A stretch of DNA of 20,402 bases from Elysia marginata (taxonomy: Eukaryota > Mollusca > Gastropoda > Plakobranchidae). The translations under genes and the position numbers were made by a program. The DNA lies in contig BMAT01013269.1 of the NCBI GenBank assembly GCA_019649035.1, positions 272,700 to 293,101 on the forward strand. The letters run 5' to 3'. Shown in pieces: positions 10,301 through 16,657 of the stretch (positions are counted from its first letter, which is position 1; every line of letters starts with the position of its first letter). The notes under the pieces were generated by a model. It was not told where the DNA came from, made no database searches, and saw nothing but the letters and a program-made list of their open reading frames with translations.

Positions 10301-13300
10301 TCCACTGAGACGGATACAGACCTCTCCGAGAAAGAGGTCTCTACAGAGGTGGCCAAGACCCTCCCCTCCCCTCCTGAAGACTCAACAGCAGCCACAATTT
10401 CTACCGCAGCCCCCTCTGCCGAAGACGGCAGCGCCAACACTAGCATAACAATTGACCTGAGCAGCCCTGAGCCGCTGGATGACGAGGAGCTGGAGATGAT
10501 TCAGGAGCGACGCCGCAGGCCCTCCACTCTCAGTGATGCCAGCGGCAGTGGGAAGGCGAAACGCGAGAGATTCATCAAGTCACTGAGGCTCTCCTCTGAG
10601 CAGATTGTAAGTCACGTCAAACTTAATCAGTCGTCTGAGTTTGTAATGGAGGCATGTATGCAATTACTGGAACTGGGAACTGAATTAAGTTGTTACAGTC
10701 TAAAGAAGATTTACTGTTTTACTGTTGGAAAGTTTAATGTTGCAATTCTATTCAAAGGGGCTAGCTTCAGCTTAGGTTAAGCCAAGAAGTTCTGTTTTAA
10801 AACTTTTTCTAATGTCAAGGTTTTTAAAAGTTTGTGAACAATAAGCCCAATACACATTCATAGTCTATTCATAAAATTTTTTTGAAAAAAAGCAGCTTTT
10901 ATTATTTTTATATGCATTGTCAACCAATCTCAAGAGAAATTGGCAAAAGAAATTCTCACATGTTTTTTATAGCTTTCAAAAAGCTGAATGCTTAGCTTTG
11001 AATTTCATTTTACAGAGCAAGATGGGTCTGCGCGAAGGCCACAACGAGGTGATGTTTTCTGTGACAACCCAGTATCAAGGAACCACCCGCTGTTTGTCTA
11101 ATGTCTACTTGTGGAACCATGATGACAAAATAGTCATCTCGGACATTGACGGCACCATCACCAAGTAAGTAGTAAAATCCGTTTAGCAAATTTTTTTGGT
11201 ATTCTTGCAGTTCATTTTGTATAGAAATATTTCACAACCATATGATAAAGTTATGTTTTAACCGTGTCATTGAACTGCAGTATAAGATATATGGGGAGAT
11301 TGTCCTCGGCAGTGAAATGGGTGAAGTTTTTTTTCTTCTTGTAAAGTAATCATCTAATGCTCAAGAATCAAGCGAATTTAAAGGTTCTTTATCAGGCCAT
11401 TTTTTATGTTATATATGTTTTTGTTTTTCCTTCCAGGTCGGATGTGCTGGGCCAAATAATGCCCATCATTGGGCGGGACTGGTCGCAGTCGGGCGTGGCC
11501 CAGCTCTTTACACGCATCGACCAGAATGGCTACAAACTCATCTATCTGTCGGCGCGTGCCATTGGCCAAAGTCGCAGCACCAAAGACATGCTGAAGAGCA
11601 TTCGCCAGGGAGGGCTGGTTCTTCCCAATGGTCCTTTGTTCCTCAACCCAACCTCTCTCTTTAGTGCTTTCCACAGGTTAGCCAATATTACTAACCTACG
11701 CACCTCTTTGACGCATTAGCAGACATTTTGTAGAGTTGCCTCTCAAAAATTCTATTAAAAGATGTCACTAAGAATAGCAAAGTGTGACTTATTCACGATA
11801 ATTTTATTTTTTCAGCGTTTTGGGTAAAAATCTTTTAGTGTTAAGTCCTCAGGGATGCAAGTTTTCCGATTTTAATCGGAATTCCGATTTTTTCGTCTCC
11901 CCCGATTTTTCCGATTTTCATATTCTTTCTTCAACCAGACAATAACAACAAAAAAGTCGGAAAAATTATAAACTTATTAAAGTAAGAACTTAAACTGAGA
12001 AAAGACGACCGGAAAATCGGAAGCGAATTACAAACCTTTTTCCGATTCTATGGCGATACCGATTATTTCTTTTTGTTTATCCGTTAGTCGATTTCCGTTC
12101 ATATTTTATACGTAACCTCATCGCCCGATTTCTTTTTCGTGATGAGTTCAAAACTGTCCACTCAATGGCCAATGGGCGTAAAAGCAAAAGTGAAACTGAA
12201 AGTATGCTACCGATGATTTTTCTTGTTTATCTTTTGTATACTCCGTGTAGTTCTAGGCCTTGTCATGAATAAAGTTATCTTACGATAATACAAACACATG
12301 GTTCTATGACTGTTCAAAACATCGAGAGTCCTTTATAATCCTTTCTTACATTACATCTAGATCTAGCCCTGAGCAATCTTGTGCACTTCGTCTTTTTTAG
12401 CCAAGAGCGATCTTGTTCAGTGATATTTCATATTGTTATTGCTGCTCCCCGTTGACCTTTCTTGATCTGTTTAACTTTCAAGCAAGTGCCTGGCTAGATG
12501 CTTTTAAAAACTCTTAGGTCCTAGATCTAGTAGTCTTACTCTTCAAATCTAGATTAGATATATTCTATCTCTCTATAGATCTAGATTAGACATGGAGAAA
12601 CAGTGTAGCTAGTCATTAACTGACTTAGCCTTACTGGCTTACACTAGAAAATCTAGATCTAGACTCTAGTTACATTTGCTAACAATCTAGATTATGATCA
12701 TGGTGGCCATTCCAAGCCTAGATCTAGCCCAAATTAAGTTCTTGGATCGGAAATCTACAACATCACATTGTGTTTCTATTTCAAAGAACAAATGAAGGAG
12801 AAAGACATCAATGGAGACTTTTATTCTAGTTATAGCAGGAAAAATTTCGGACAAGGATGGTGTTGCATGATGTTTGCTGTGTAAAAGGAGAGTTTCTTAC
12901 CAAACTAGTGGCAAAATCGTTTTTGCTAGTCACTGAAAGGCTGGCTTTAGTAATCAGAATAGCGCGCGCTCGGAAACTTCCATAAAAAAATTTCCTGCTT
13001 TTTTCTCATGAGCTGCTTGCATCCCTGAGTCCTTTTTTTCTTCTTGTAAGTATTTTGTCCTTATTAATCTACCATATGTTGAAAACAATCAAGAGATGCA
13101 ATTTATCTTACTTTTTCATAGTTGTGGAATTGTCAGTTGCGTATTTTTAATCAATAAAGGAAATTAAAAAAGATTTCATACACTTTATTCATTTCATATC
13201 ATTTCATGATGTTTTTTTTTTGTTTTTTTTTGCAGGGAGGTGATATTGAAAAACCCAGAAGAGTTTAAGATCAGCTGCCTGAAGGATATTGCGGATCTGT

Positions 13301-14848
13301 TCCCCAGTTCTCCATTTATTGCTGGGTTTGGCAACAAACTAAACGTGAGTCTTTGGGGCGGAGCCTTGTAATTTGTTGATTCTCTCTATTGTTTTCTGTA
13401 TCTTGCAGCATTTTGAATTCTTCTGGTAGTTTCAGAAGAAAGTTTAAGTGAAAATTTGTCAAATGAATGATTTCAGATAAACCTGAATGTCTTTTTATTG
13501 TTCTGACCTGAAAAAAAAAAAAGAATTAAAATTTTTTAGTCTTTGTTTTCAAGCATGACATGCATGCTTCAGGGATGCGAGTTTTTCCAATTTTTAGCAA
13601 TTTTTTAGCTAAAGAGGCAGGAAAGTTTGAACAAAATGTAAAAGAAAACCTCCAAAATTGAGATTTGTGGAAAATTGAAAACTTCTTTTGATTTTTATAG
13701 CTGGTTAAGCCCTAGGACAGAACTGTATCTTATCTTTTTTAATTGGTTTATCGAAAGTTCTTTAGGAGCAGCTATAGAGTCTAAAATTTTTCGGCTTTTT
13801 GATTGTAAGCTATCGCTGTTTCACACTGTCCTTATTTGGAGTAGCTTACGAGTTACTTTTCAGTTTTCTTGAAGATTTTGAGATCAATTATTTAGCTGCT
13901 GTTTGCTGTCCAGTCAGACAACTTTTTCAGGTTATATCATGCTTTGATGTCTATTATTAAGCATGTTTACGGGGAGGAAAAAAATTTCTGTTTACAAAGT
14001 TTGAGAATCGTCTCTGGTGAAGCCAGTTACACCAGTGGTTCTAATCTTGTGGTTTTATCTTCCAGGATGTGATAGCATACAGGGCTCTGGACATCCCCAA
14101 GTCCAGAATTTTCACCATCAACCCTCAAGGCCAGCTGAGGCATGACCTGTCTCTCACCTTCCTCTCCTCGTAAGTGATGTTGATTTGATTAAAAAGACAA
14201 TGTAATTTTACTATAGTGGGGTGATAATAAAGATACTTTGTGTAAGGAAATAATTAGGTTTCATACATTTGAAGAAAAAGATATCTGTTGATAGTTTTTG
14301 TTTTACTTTGACATGAACACCAGTGTATTGAAAGAGTATATAAAGTTCAATTTATTTTTAATTTTTGTTATACCTTGTGTGTTTGCCAATTTATTTAGAA
14401 GCTTGTTTTTTAGTACCTTACCAGGTAATACTAATTATTAGTTAAATAGTAGATTTTTATTTAAAAAAAACTTTTTCCTAAGCTTTTGTCTTGGCCATTT
14501 GTTGACAAACATTGTGAAACTTTGCAGGTGTTTTATTGTTTCCATTGAACAGCAGAACCAAATCTATCTGTTGATATTCTTCACAGATACACAGACATGT
14601 CCGATCTGGTGGACCATCTCTTCCCTTGCAGAGATCATGTGGATCGTGGGGCAGCATCAGAGTTCACTGGGGTCACCTACTGGCGTGACCCGATCCCAGC
14701 TCTATCAGACGCGGAGCTGGCCCTTATTAGTGGTTTGACGGCCAGCAACAGCACGGCGGTAACCACTACAGCCACCAGTGGGTCATCCACCACCACATCT
14801 ACAGTCGTCACAAAAATGGACTTACAGATTGAGATCCCGAAGCAATGA
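1195..14848 (+). CDS. Lpin: Lipin, phosphatidate phosphatase (15 coding exons, 1108 aa to first stop)
   Basis: Lipins dephosphorylate phosphatidic acid to diacylglycerol at the ER/nuclear membrane, a key step in triacylglycerol and phospholipid synthesis; some also act as nuclear co-regulators. Spliced CDS: 1195-1380, 1742-1840, 2182-2945, 4204-4484, 5003-5159, 5612-5884, 6396-6465, 9179-9391, 9750-9838, 10276-10606, 11016-11164, 11437-11676, 13236-13344, 14066-14169, 14587-14848 (3327 nt, in phase throughout). Domains: N-LIP residues 1-108; polybasic signal 189-203; His tract 210-227; WAWG 385-388; M-Lip from about 473 into the 600s; [12 protein letters not shown] 623-634; disordered linker about 640-800; C-LIP about 812-1050 with DIDGT 864-868, SAR 909-911 and GNKLND 983-988. 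The ATG at 1195 is the first after an in-frame TGA (1168-1170), has A at -3, and begins the conserved N-LIP. The length is somewhat greater than human lipin-1 because of the linkers. The frame continues after the TGA (see the readthrough extension). Confidence 0.96.
1742..1840 (+). CDS. Lpin: Lipin coding exon 2: N-LIP (residues 63-95)
   Basis: Encodes [20 protein letters not shown] followed by [13 protein letters not shown], the most conserved part of N-LIP. Gly82 in the GEAFFV motif corresponds to the glycine mutated in the mouse fatty-liver-dystrophy-2J allele (G84R). The acceptor is TTCAG|GTG. The donor GAG|GTTAGA is weaker than consensus. The exon is 99 nt, phase 0 to 0. Confidence 0.95.
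2182..2945 (+). CDS. Lpin: Lipin coding exon 3: end of N-LIP, polybasic NLS, His tract (residues 96-350)
   Basis: Starts [13 protein letters not shown], completing N-LIP; Ser105 in ATSP aligns with the insulin/mTOR-regulated Ser106 of mammalian lipin-1. Residues 189-203 ([15 protein letters not shown]) match the polybasic region that in lipins is both a nuclear signal and a phosphatidic-acid-binding patch. A tract of 14 histidines follows at 210-227. The rest is Ser/Pro/acidic and probably disordered, with many proline-directed sites (TSP, SSP, GSPSF, TSPIG). At 764 nt it is the largest coding exon of the standard form. Donor GGAAG|GTGAGT, phase 2. Confidence 0.94.
2524..2577 (+). repeat. Histidine-codon repeat (lipin residues 210-227)
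   Basis: Six His codons (mostly CAC), Asn, five His (CAT), Gly-Asn, His-His-Tyr-His. The switch from CAC to CAT along the run suggests expansion from different seeds, or selection on the protein rather than a recent pure triplet expansion. It lies inside exon 3, just after the polybasic segment. Confidence 0.9.
3636..3707. repeat. 13-bp inverted repeat with a nested 18-bp palindrome
   Basis: TTCATTGCTTTCT (3636-3648) is the exact reverse complement of AGAAAGCAATGAA (3695-3707). Between them lies TAATTATCTAGATAATTA (3674-3691), a perfect palindrome. The stretch could extrude a cruciform or fold as an RNA hairpin within intron 3. Confidence 0.8.
3814..4104. mobile_element. Non-autonomous DNA transposon (MITE-like), copy 1, 291 bp
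   Basis: Begins CAGGGATGCAAG and ends with the inverse of CAGGGATGCGAG. The inner right end (AGCATGAGC...) closely matches copy 2, and the left half matches copy 3. The flanks tctcatt (3807-3813) and tcttatt (4105-4111) may be a decayed target duplication. It has no coding capacity. The CAGGG ends recall hAT-type elements, but the superfamily is not established. Confidence 0.7.
4204..4484 (+). CDS. Lpin: Lipin coding exon 4 (residues 350-444)
   Basis: Encodes [19 protein letters not shown] and then [12 protein letters not shown]. The TPKSD and WxWG-x-(L/F)P signatures match the segment of vertebrate lipins just before M-Lip. The tail ([20 protein letters not shown]) is variable. The acceptor ATCAAACAG|TCC has a weak pyrimidine tract. 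Two donor positions are possible (ACTG|GTGGGT at 4484, or 4488); only 4484 keeps the frame into exon 5. Confidence 0.9.
5003..5159 (+). CDS. Lpin: Lipin coding exon 5: start of M-Lip (residues 444-496)
   Basis: Encodes a Ser-rich stretch, then [20 protein letters not shown] (473-492). This is the signature that opens the lipin M-Lip domain, a dimeric membrane-binding fold. The acceptor is a textbook CTTCTGCAG and the donor is CCAAG|GTCAGT. It is entered in phase 1 and left in phase 2. Confidence 0.92.
5612..5884 (+). CDS. Lpin: Lipin coding exon 6: M-Lip core (residues 496-587)
   Basis: Encodes [20 protein letters not shown] (539-558), then a segment ending [11 protein letters not shown]. 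It closely follows vertebrate lipin (ALSLCGGL..., NPxLVVRINDKYYNW). It is noticeably more GC-rich than the flanking introns. The acceptor reads CATACAG|AGAG; a second AG two bases downstream would break the frame. Donor GACAA|GTAAGC, phase 2. Confidence 0.94.
6116..6131 (+). repeat. CT microsatellite in intron 6
   Basis: About eight CT units in intron 6 (5885-6395), inside a longer pyrimidine-rich run. Nothing else of note is visible in that intron. Confidence 0.8.
6396..6465 (+). CDS. Lpin: Lipin coding exon 7 (residues 587-610)
   Basis: A 70-nt exon encoding [20 protein letters not shown] followed by QLPD. It matches the vertebrate motif KYYNWETAAPLMLSFLAFQK and its continuation. Acceptor TTTTCAG|ATT, donor GAT|GTAAGT, ending in phase 0. 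The following intron (6466-9178) is the longest in the gene and contains a candidate microexon. Confidence 0.93.
6466..9178 (+). other. Intron 7 (2.7 kb, longest intron)
   Basis: AT-rich intron with many A and T runs and several AATAAA words. The only exon-like item I can support is the candidate microexon at 7110-7118. The short ORFs at 7268-7492 and 8164-8367 lack coding character or recognisable motifs. No transposon ends were seen. Confidence 0.75.
7110..7118 (+). CDS. Lpin: Candidate 9-nt microexon (Thr-Ser-Lys) in intron 7
   Basis: ACATCTAAG is bounded by a strong acceptor (pyrimidine-rich run ending CTCCTGCAG) and a consensus donor (AAG|GTAAGC). The flanking exons meet in phase 0, so inclusion would insert exactly TSK between LPD and [10 protein letters not shown] without changing the frame. 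The version without it aligns gap-free with vertebrate lipins (11 residues between LP and MPKK in both), so if real it is probably an alternative exon. No transcript evidence is available here. Confidence 0.4.
9179..9391 (+). CDS. Lpin: Lipin coding exon 8: basic-aromatic [12 protein letters not shown] segment (residues 611-681)
   Basis: Encodes [20 protein letters not shown] and then FSWGRSS. This corresponds to the vertebrate segment MPKK...WWFSWR, whose Trp and basic residues lie at the end of M-Lip and plausibly touch the membrane. It is followed by a Thr/Ser/Ala-rich disordered linker. The acceptor has a nine-T run before GTATTCACAG; the donor is GAG|GTAAGA. The exon is 213 nt, phase 0 to 0. 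Confidence 0.93.
9750..9838 (+). CDS. Lpin: Lipin coding exon 9: linker (residues 682-711)
   Basis: Encodes [20 protein letters not shown] followed by [10 protein letters not shown]. It is a disordered linker with several SP/TP sites and a basic end, and has no sharp family motif. It is supported by clean splice sites (ATTTTCAG|GCG and ACAG|GTAAGG) and by exact phase agreement with exons 8 and 10. Confidence 0.85.
10276..10606 (+). CDS. Lpin: Lipin coding exon 10: acidic linker and start of C-LIP (residues 711-821)
   Basis: The first two-thirds is a Thr/Ser/Glu/Pro-rich disordered linker including [20 protein letters not shown]. It ends [16 protein letters not shown], matching the vertebrate KSLRLTSEQL that leads into C-LIP. 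Acceptor CCTCCAG|GGC, donor ATT|GTAAGT. It is GC-richer than its introns. Confidence 0.93.
11016..11164 (+). CDS. Lpin: Lipin coding exon 11: C-LIP with catalytic DIDGT (residues 822-871)
   Basis: Encodes [42 protein letters not shown] (residues 864-868, bases 11142-11156) is the HAD-family DxDxT motif. Asp864 is the nucleophile that becomes phosphorylated and Asp866 the acid/base; both coordinate Mg2+. All catalytic positions are intact. Acceptor TTTTACAG|AGC, donor ACCAA|GTAAGT, phase 2. Confidence 0.97.
11437..11676 (+). CDS. Lpin: Lipin coding exon 12: C-LIP HAD core (residues 871-951)
   Basis: Encodes [20 protein letters not shown], then [13 protein letters not shown], then [20 protein letters not shown]. 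Ser909 in YLSAR is HAD motif II. LGQIM (875-879) occupies the place of the LxxIL co-regulator motif of vertebrate lipin-1 (LGHIL), with Met replacing the last Leu. Acceptor TTCCTTCCAG|GTC; the donor CACAG|GTTAGC is weaker than consensus. Confidence 0.96.
11850..13027. mobile_element. Non-autonomous DNA transposon, copy 2, 1178 bp
   Basis: Perfect 12-bp terminal inverted repeats (CAGGGATGCAAG at 11850 and its complement ending at 13027), flanked by direct repeats agtcct (11844-11849 and 13028-13033). The right end strongly matches copy 1. The interior is unlike copy 1: its left part is full of the word TTCCGATTTT and its complement, and its right part carries a CTAGATCTAG block. No ORF for a transposase is present. 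Confidence 0.72.
12354..12725. repeat. CTAGATCTAG-rich block inside transposon copy 2
   Basis: Same words as the block at 617-1025 (TCTAGATCTAG, CTAGATTAGA). It lies wholly within the boundaries of the 1178-bp element, so it was either carried by the element or arose inside it. Confidence 0.65.
13236..13344 (+). CDS. Lpin: Lipin coding exon 13: C-LIP (residues 951-987)
   Basis: Encodes [37 protein letters not shown]. It matches the vertebrate EVIEKKPEKFK and FYAAFGNR segments. GNKLN-D, completed in the next exon by Asp988, is the HAD metal-binding motif. The acceptor has a long T-run before TGCAG; the donor is AAC|GTGAGT. Confidence 0.95.
13570..13830. mobile_element. Degenerate transposon relative, copy 3 (intron 13)
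   Basis: Starts CAGGGATGCGAG and parallels copy 1 through its length: AGGCAGGAAAGTTTGA near the left, AATTGGTTTATCGAAAGTTC and then CTTTTTGATTGTAAGC near the right. The right inverted repeat is not recognisable, so the 3' boundary is approximate. It lies in intron 13 (13345-14065), otherwise featureless. Confidence 0.6.
14066..14169 (+). CDS. Lpin: Lipin coding exon 14: C-LIP (residues 988-1022)
   Basis: Encodes [20 protein letters not shown] followed by [15 protein letters not shown]. It corresponds to vertebrate DVYSYKQVGVSLNRIFTVNPKGEL. Asp988 supplies the acidic residue of HAD motif IV. Acceptor ATCTTCCAG|GAT, donor TCCTC|GTAAGT, phase 2. Confidence 0.95.
14587..14848 (+). CDS. Lpin: Lipin coding exon 15: C-terminus and leaky-looking UGA stop (residues 1022-1108)
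   Basis: Encodes [20 protein letters not shown], then [20 protein letters not shown]. These match the vertebrate ends YVRLCEVVDHVFP and SNFTFWREPLPP. A Thr/Ser-rich low-complexity tail follows, ending [11 protein letters not shown] and TGA at 14846-14848. The first stop lies where lipins normally end, so the shorter protein is a complete enzyme. The exon evidently continues past the stop (see next entries). Confidence 0.94.
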
Positions 14849-14892
14849 CTAGCGGCGCCCGGCGGGTCAGAGGTGGGGAACAGGGGCAGCGG
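14841..14892 (+). promoter_or_regulatory. Predicted stop-codon readthrough signal, CAA-UGA-CUA-G
   Basis: The lipin stop context is AAG-CAA-TGA-CTA-GCG. UGA followed by CUAG is the known efficient readthrough motif of several animal genes (for example human OPRL1, OPRK1, AQP4 and VDR), and two A bases just before the stop also favour readthrough. The next roughly 44 bases are about three-quarters GC in otherwise AT-rich DNA, so a stimulatory stem is possible. The downstream frame is open for 602 codons. The motif is seen directly; function is inferred. Confidence 0.72.
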
Positions 14893-16657
14893 AAAGAACA
14901 AGAACACCGAGAAAAGGTCTGAAGTTGGTGCTAGCAGCCCGTCGGGTAGAACAAGCTCTAAAGCAGATAGCAGGAGCCAGAGAGAGGCAGTGATTGAAAA
15001 ACCTAAAGACACTCATGTTGTGTACATATCTCCTAAGAAAGGAGCTCAAGCCTGCTGTGTAAAGAACAGTTTTGATTACACCTCTGAAAAAAGCATTGAC
15101 ATGAAAGGTTTTGGCGCAGGCAGAAAAATATTTCGCCTGGATTCCCTTGCAGATGAACCATATGAAAACTTTATTAGTTTTGACCGACCCGATTCAGAAG
15201 CTGTAGATGAGGATGCAGTTTTTCAGGTGTCGTGTGTCGCAGGGGACATGGGTACCAGAGTTTTTGAGGAGACGAAAGTCAGGCATAGAGACTCAGCTGT
15301 TTATCTGGACGCTGGTGAGTGCGAGGAATGTGCTGCCTCTCATCTCACGCTTACCGACCCTGCGAGTGTCCAACAGGAAGAGGTACTAGATTCCAGCCGT
15401 GACCTTCCCTCTCAAGATCTTATCGTGGATTCTACCGGATCAGGAACTGCTGAAAAACCTGTGGACAACGCCCTTGCTTGTCCACCAGACGCTCAAATCA
15501 AAGATAAAGCTAACTGTGTTATTGGTGCTAACGTCAGCCCAGGTGGTTTACACCCCTTGAGCAGGCTCGAGGACTCGGCAGACTTGTCACCACCGGATAA
15601 AAACAATTGCCATAGTGTAGAAGAAAGTGTTAATGTTGACAGTGCTAGTAGTAGTGACAGGAGAAATAGTTTGTTTTGTGTTAGTGAGGATTCTGTGCCT
15701 GGCAGCTTTAAGGTGTTCCGTTATGACCCCATTGGATTAAGCATGGCCAGCTACAGAAGTAGTGATGTTGTGTGTCACTGTCGTCGTTCGTGTCGCAGGT
15801 CTAGTCTCAGGTCTGACAATAGTGATGTAATGGCTGCCACGCCAAAGGAGACTTTTGTTTTTCCCACTCCTACCTCTAGCTGGGATTCACCCTATAACCA
15901 GAGCACAATTCCATCTTCACCCATTCACATTCTCTCGGCTTCGTCATCCAAGTCTTCTGTTTCATCTTTCTTCAGCCTAGCTCCTGAAGGAGAACGTTTC
16001 TGGGATGATATTTTGTTAGGCAGTGACTATACCACCGAGAATTCCGAAGATTGTAGACAACAGGAAAATCTTGTAGGAAGTGCTACTACTGACAGCGGCT
16101 GGAGTGATGGAGACTCAATGCTCAGCCAATCATTCGGCGTTGAGTCTGTATCCTCGATCTCGAAGCCGTCTCGGCAGGCGTGCTTGTGCAAAGTGTGTGG
16201 CTGCGCTGACAGAGCTAACCTCCAGAGCTTTGACTCAGGACCATTCTCCCCAATGTGGGACTGGACCTTCCCTACTATCGAGGATGTTGCCATGGCTACA
16301 GATCCAGCTGTCCTTAGGGACCCTGGGGATTACAAGCTCGGTCTTGGACAAAGCTTAGATTCACACTTGAGGCACGTAGATCCTGTCTGCGAGCAGCTGG
16401 GAGACTCTGATGGCAGTCTTGTCAACACAGTCCAGTCATCACCTGCATCATCCACTGTCGGTACTGAAAAGTCTGCGGGTGTAGATCAAACTGTGTCAAA
16501 GTCTATGCAAAGACCATCTTCATTATCACTCCTGCCACCAGCGTCAGAGCTGCCATCTTTGACTCTGTCAGACAGCGATGTTACTCAGCAAAGCTCGCAG
16601 CCAGTGGTTACATTTTTCAATCATTCGGTCAACTTTTGGAAAATGGAAATTGACTGA
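14849..16657 (+). CDS. Lpin: In-frame 602-codon C-terminal extension of lipin, probably made by UGA readthrough
   Basis: Starting at the codon after the lipin TGA, the lipin frame is open for 602 codons to a TGA at 16655-16657. Chance cannot easily keep about 1.8 kb open in this AT-rich setting. There is no ATG for the first 84 codons (first at 15101; 14873 is GTG), which argues against an independent gene beginning here. I recognise no domain. The tail is Ser/Asp-rich and mostly disordered, with 18 Cys including CHCRRSC (extension residues 309-315) and CLCKVCGC (445-452). It has basic kinase/14-3-3-like sites RRNSLF (271-276) and CRRSSLRS, a DSGWSD motif (415-420) and an aromatic C-terminus FFNHSVNFWKMEID. 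Full readthrough product is about 1711 residues. Alternatives: reinitiation at 15101, RNA editing or a sequence error removing the stop, or splicing around the stop. Confidence 0.75.
   Translation, partial: LAAPGGSEVGNRGSGKNKNTEKRSEVGASSPSGRTSSKADSRSQREAVIEKPKDTHVVYISPKKGAQACCVKNSFDYTSEKSIDMKGFGAGRKIFRLDSLADEPYENFISFDRPDSEAVDEDAVFQVSCVAGDMGTRVFEETKVRHRDSAVYLDAGECEECAASHLTLTDPASVQQEEVLDSSRDLPSQDLIVDSTGSGTAEKPVDNALACPPDAQIKDKANCVIGANVSPGGLHPLSRLEDSADLSPPDKNNCHSVEESVNVDSASSSDRRNSLFCVSEDSVPGSFKVFRYDPIGLSMASYRSSDVVCHCRRSCRRSSLRSDNSDVMAATPKETFVFPTPTSSWDSPYNQSTIPSSPIHILSASSSKSSVSSFFSLAPEGERFWDDILLGSDYTTENSEDCRQQENLVGSATTDSGWSDGDSMLSQSFGVESVSSISKPSRQACLCKVCGCADRANLQSFDSGPFSPMWDWTFPTIEDVAMATDPAVLRDPGDYKLGLGQSLDSHLRHVDPVCEQLGDSDGSLVNTVQSSPASSTVGTEKSAGVDQTVSKSMQRPSSLSLLPPASELPSLTLSDSDVTQQSSQPVVTFFNHSVNFWKMEID

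Larger units (their letters stand above)
11677..13235 (+). other. Intron 12 (largely a transposon insertion)
   Basis: A 1559-base intron, about three-quarters of which is the repeat element at 11850-13027. The remainder is AT-rich with a long T-run before the acceptor. No additional exon is evident. Confidence 0.8.

Noticed and set aside
10237..10446. Minus-strand ORF opposite exon 10
   Set aside because: It is the complement of the Ser/Thr/Glu-rich linker, which readily yields a Val/Ser-rich mirror ORF; it has no independent support.
14846..14848. UGA as a selenocysteine codon
   Set aside because: Lipins are not known selenoproteins, the UGA lies outside the catalytic region, and I found no convincing SECIS core. 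The hairpin at 19213-19262 lacks the required UGA/GA quartet layout. The CUAG context fits readthrough better.
14846..14848. Removal of the stop by A-to-I RNA editing (UGA to UGG)
   Set aside because: Possible in principle, as molluscs can edit mRNA, but nothing in the sequence specifically indicates it and the readthrough motif suffices. Comparison of RNA and DNA reads would settle it.
14677..15012. Antisense ORFs opposite the last exon (14677-15012 and 14867-15049, minus strand)
   Set aside because: They lie opposite a clear lipin exon and its extension, show no recognisable motif, and look like shadows of the sense frame.
14873..16657. An independent gene starting at 14873
   Set aside because: The codon there is GTG, not ATG. 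The frame is already open from 14849 and is the lipin frame; the first ATG is at 15101. An extension of lipin explains this better than a separate eukaryotic gene.
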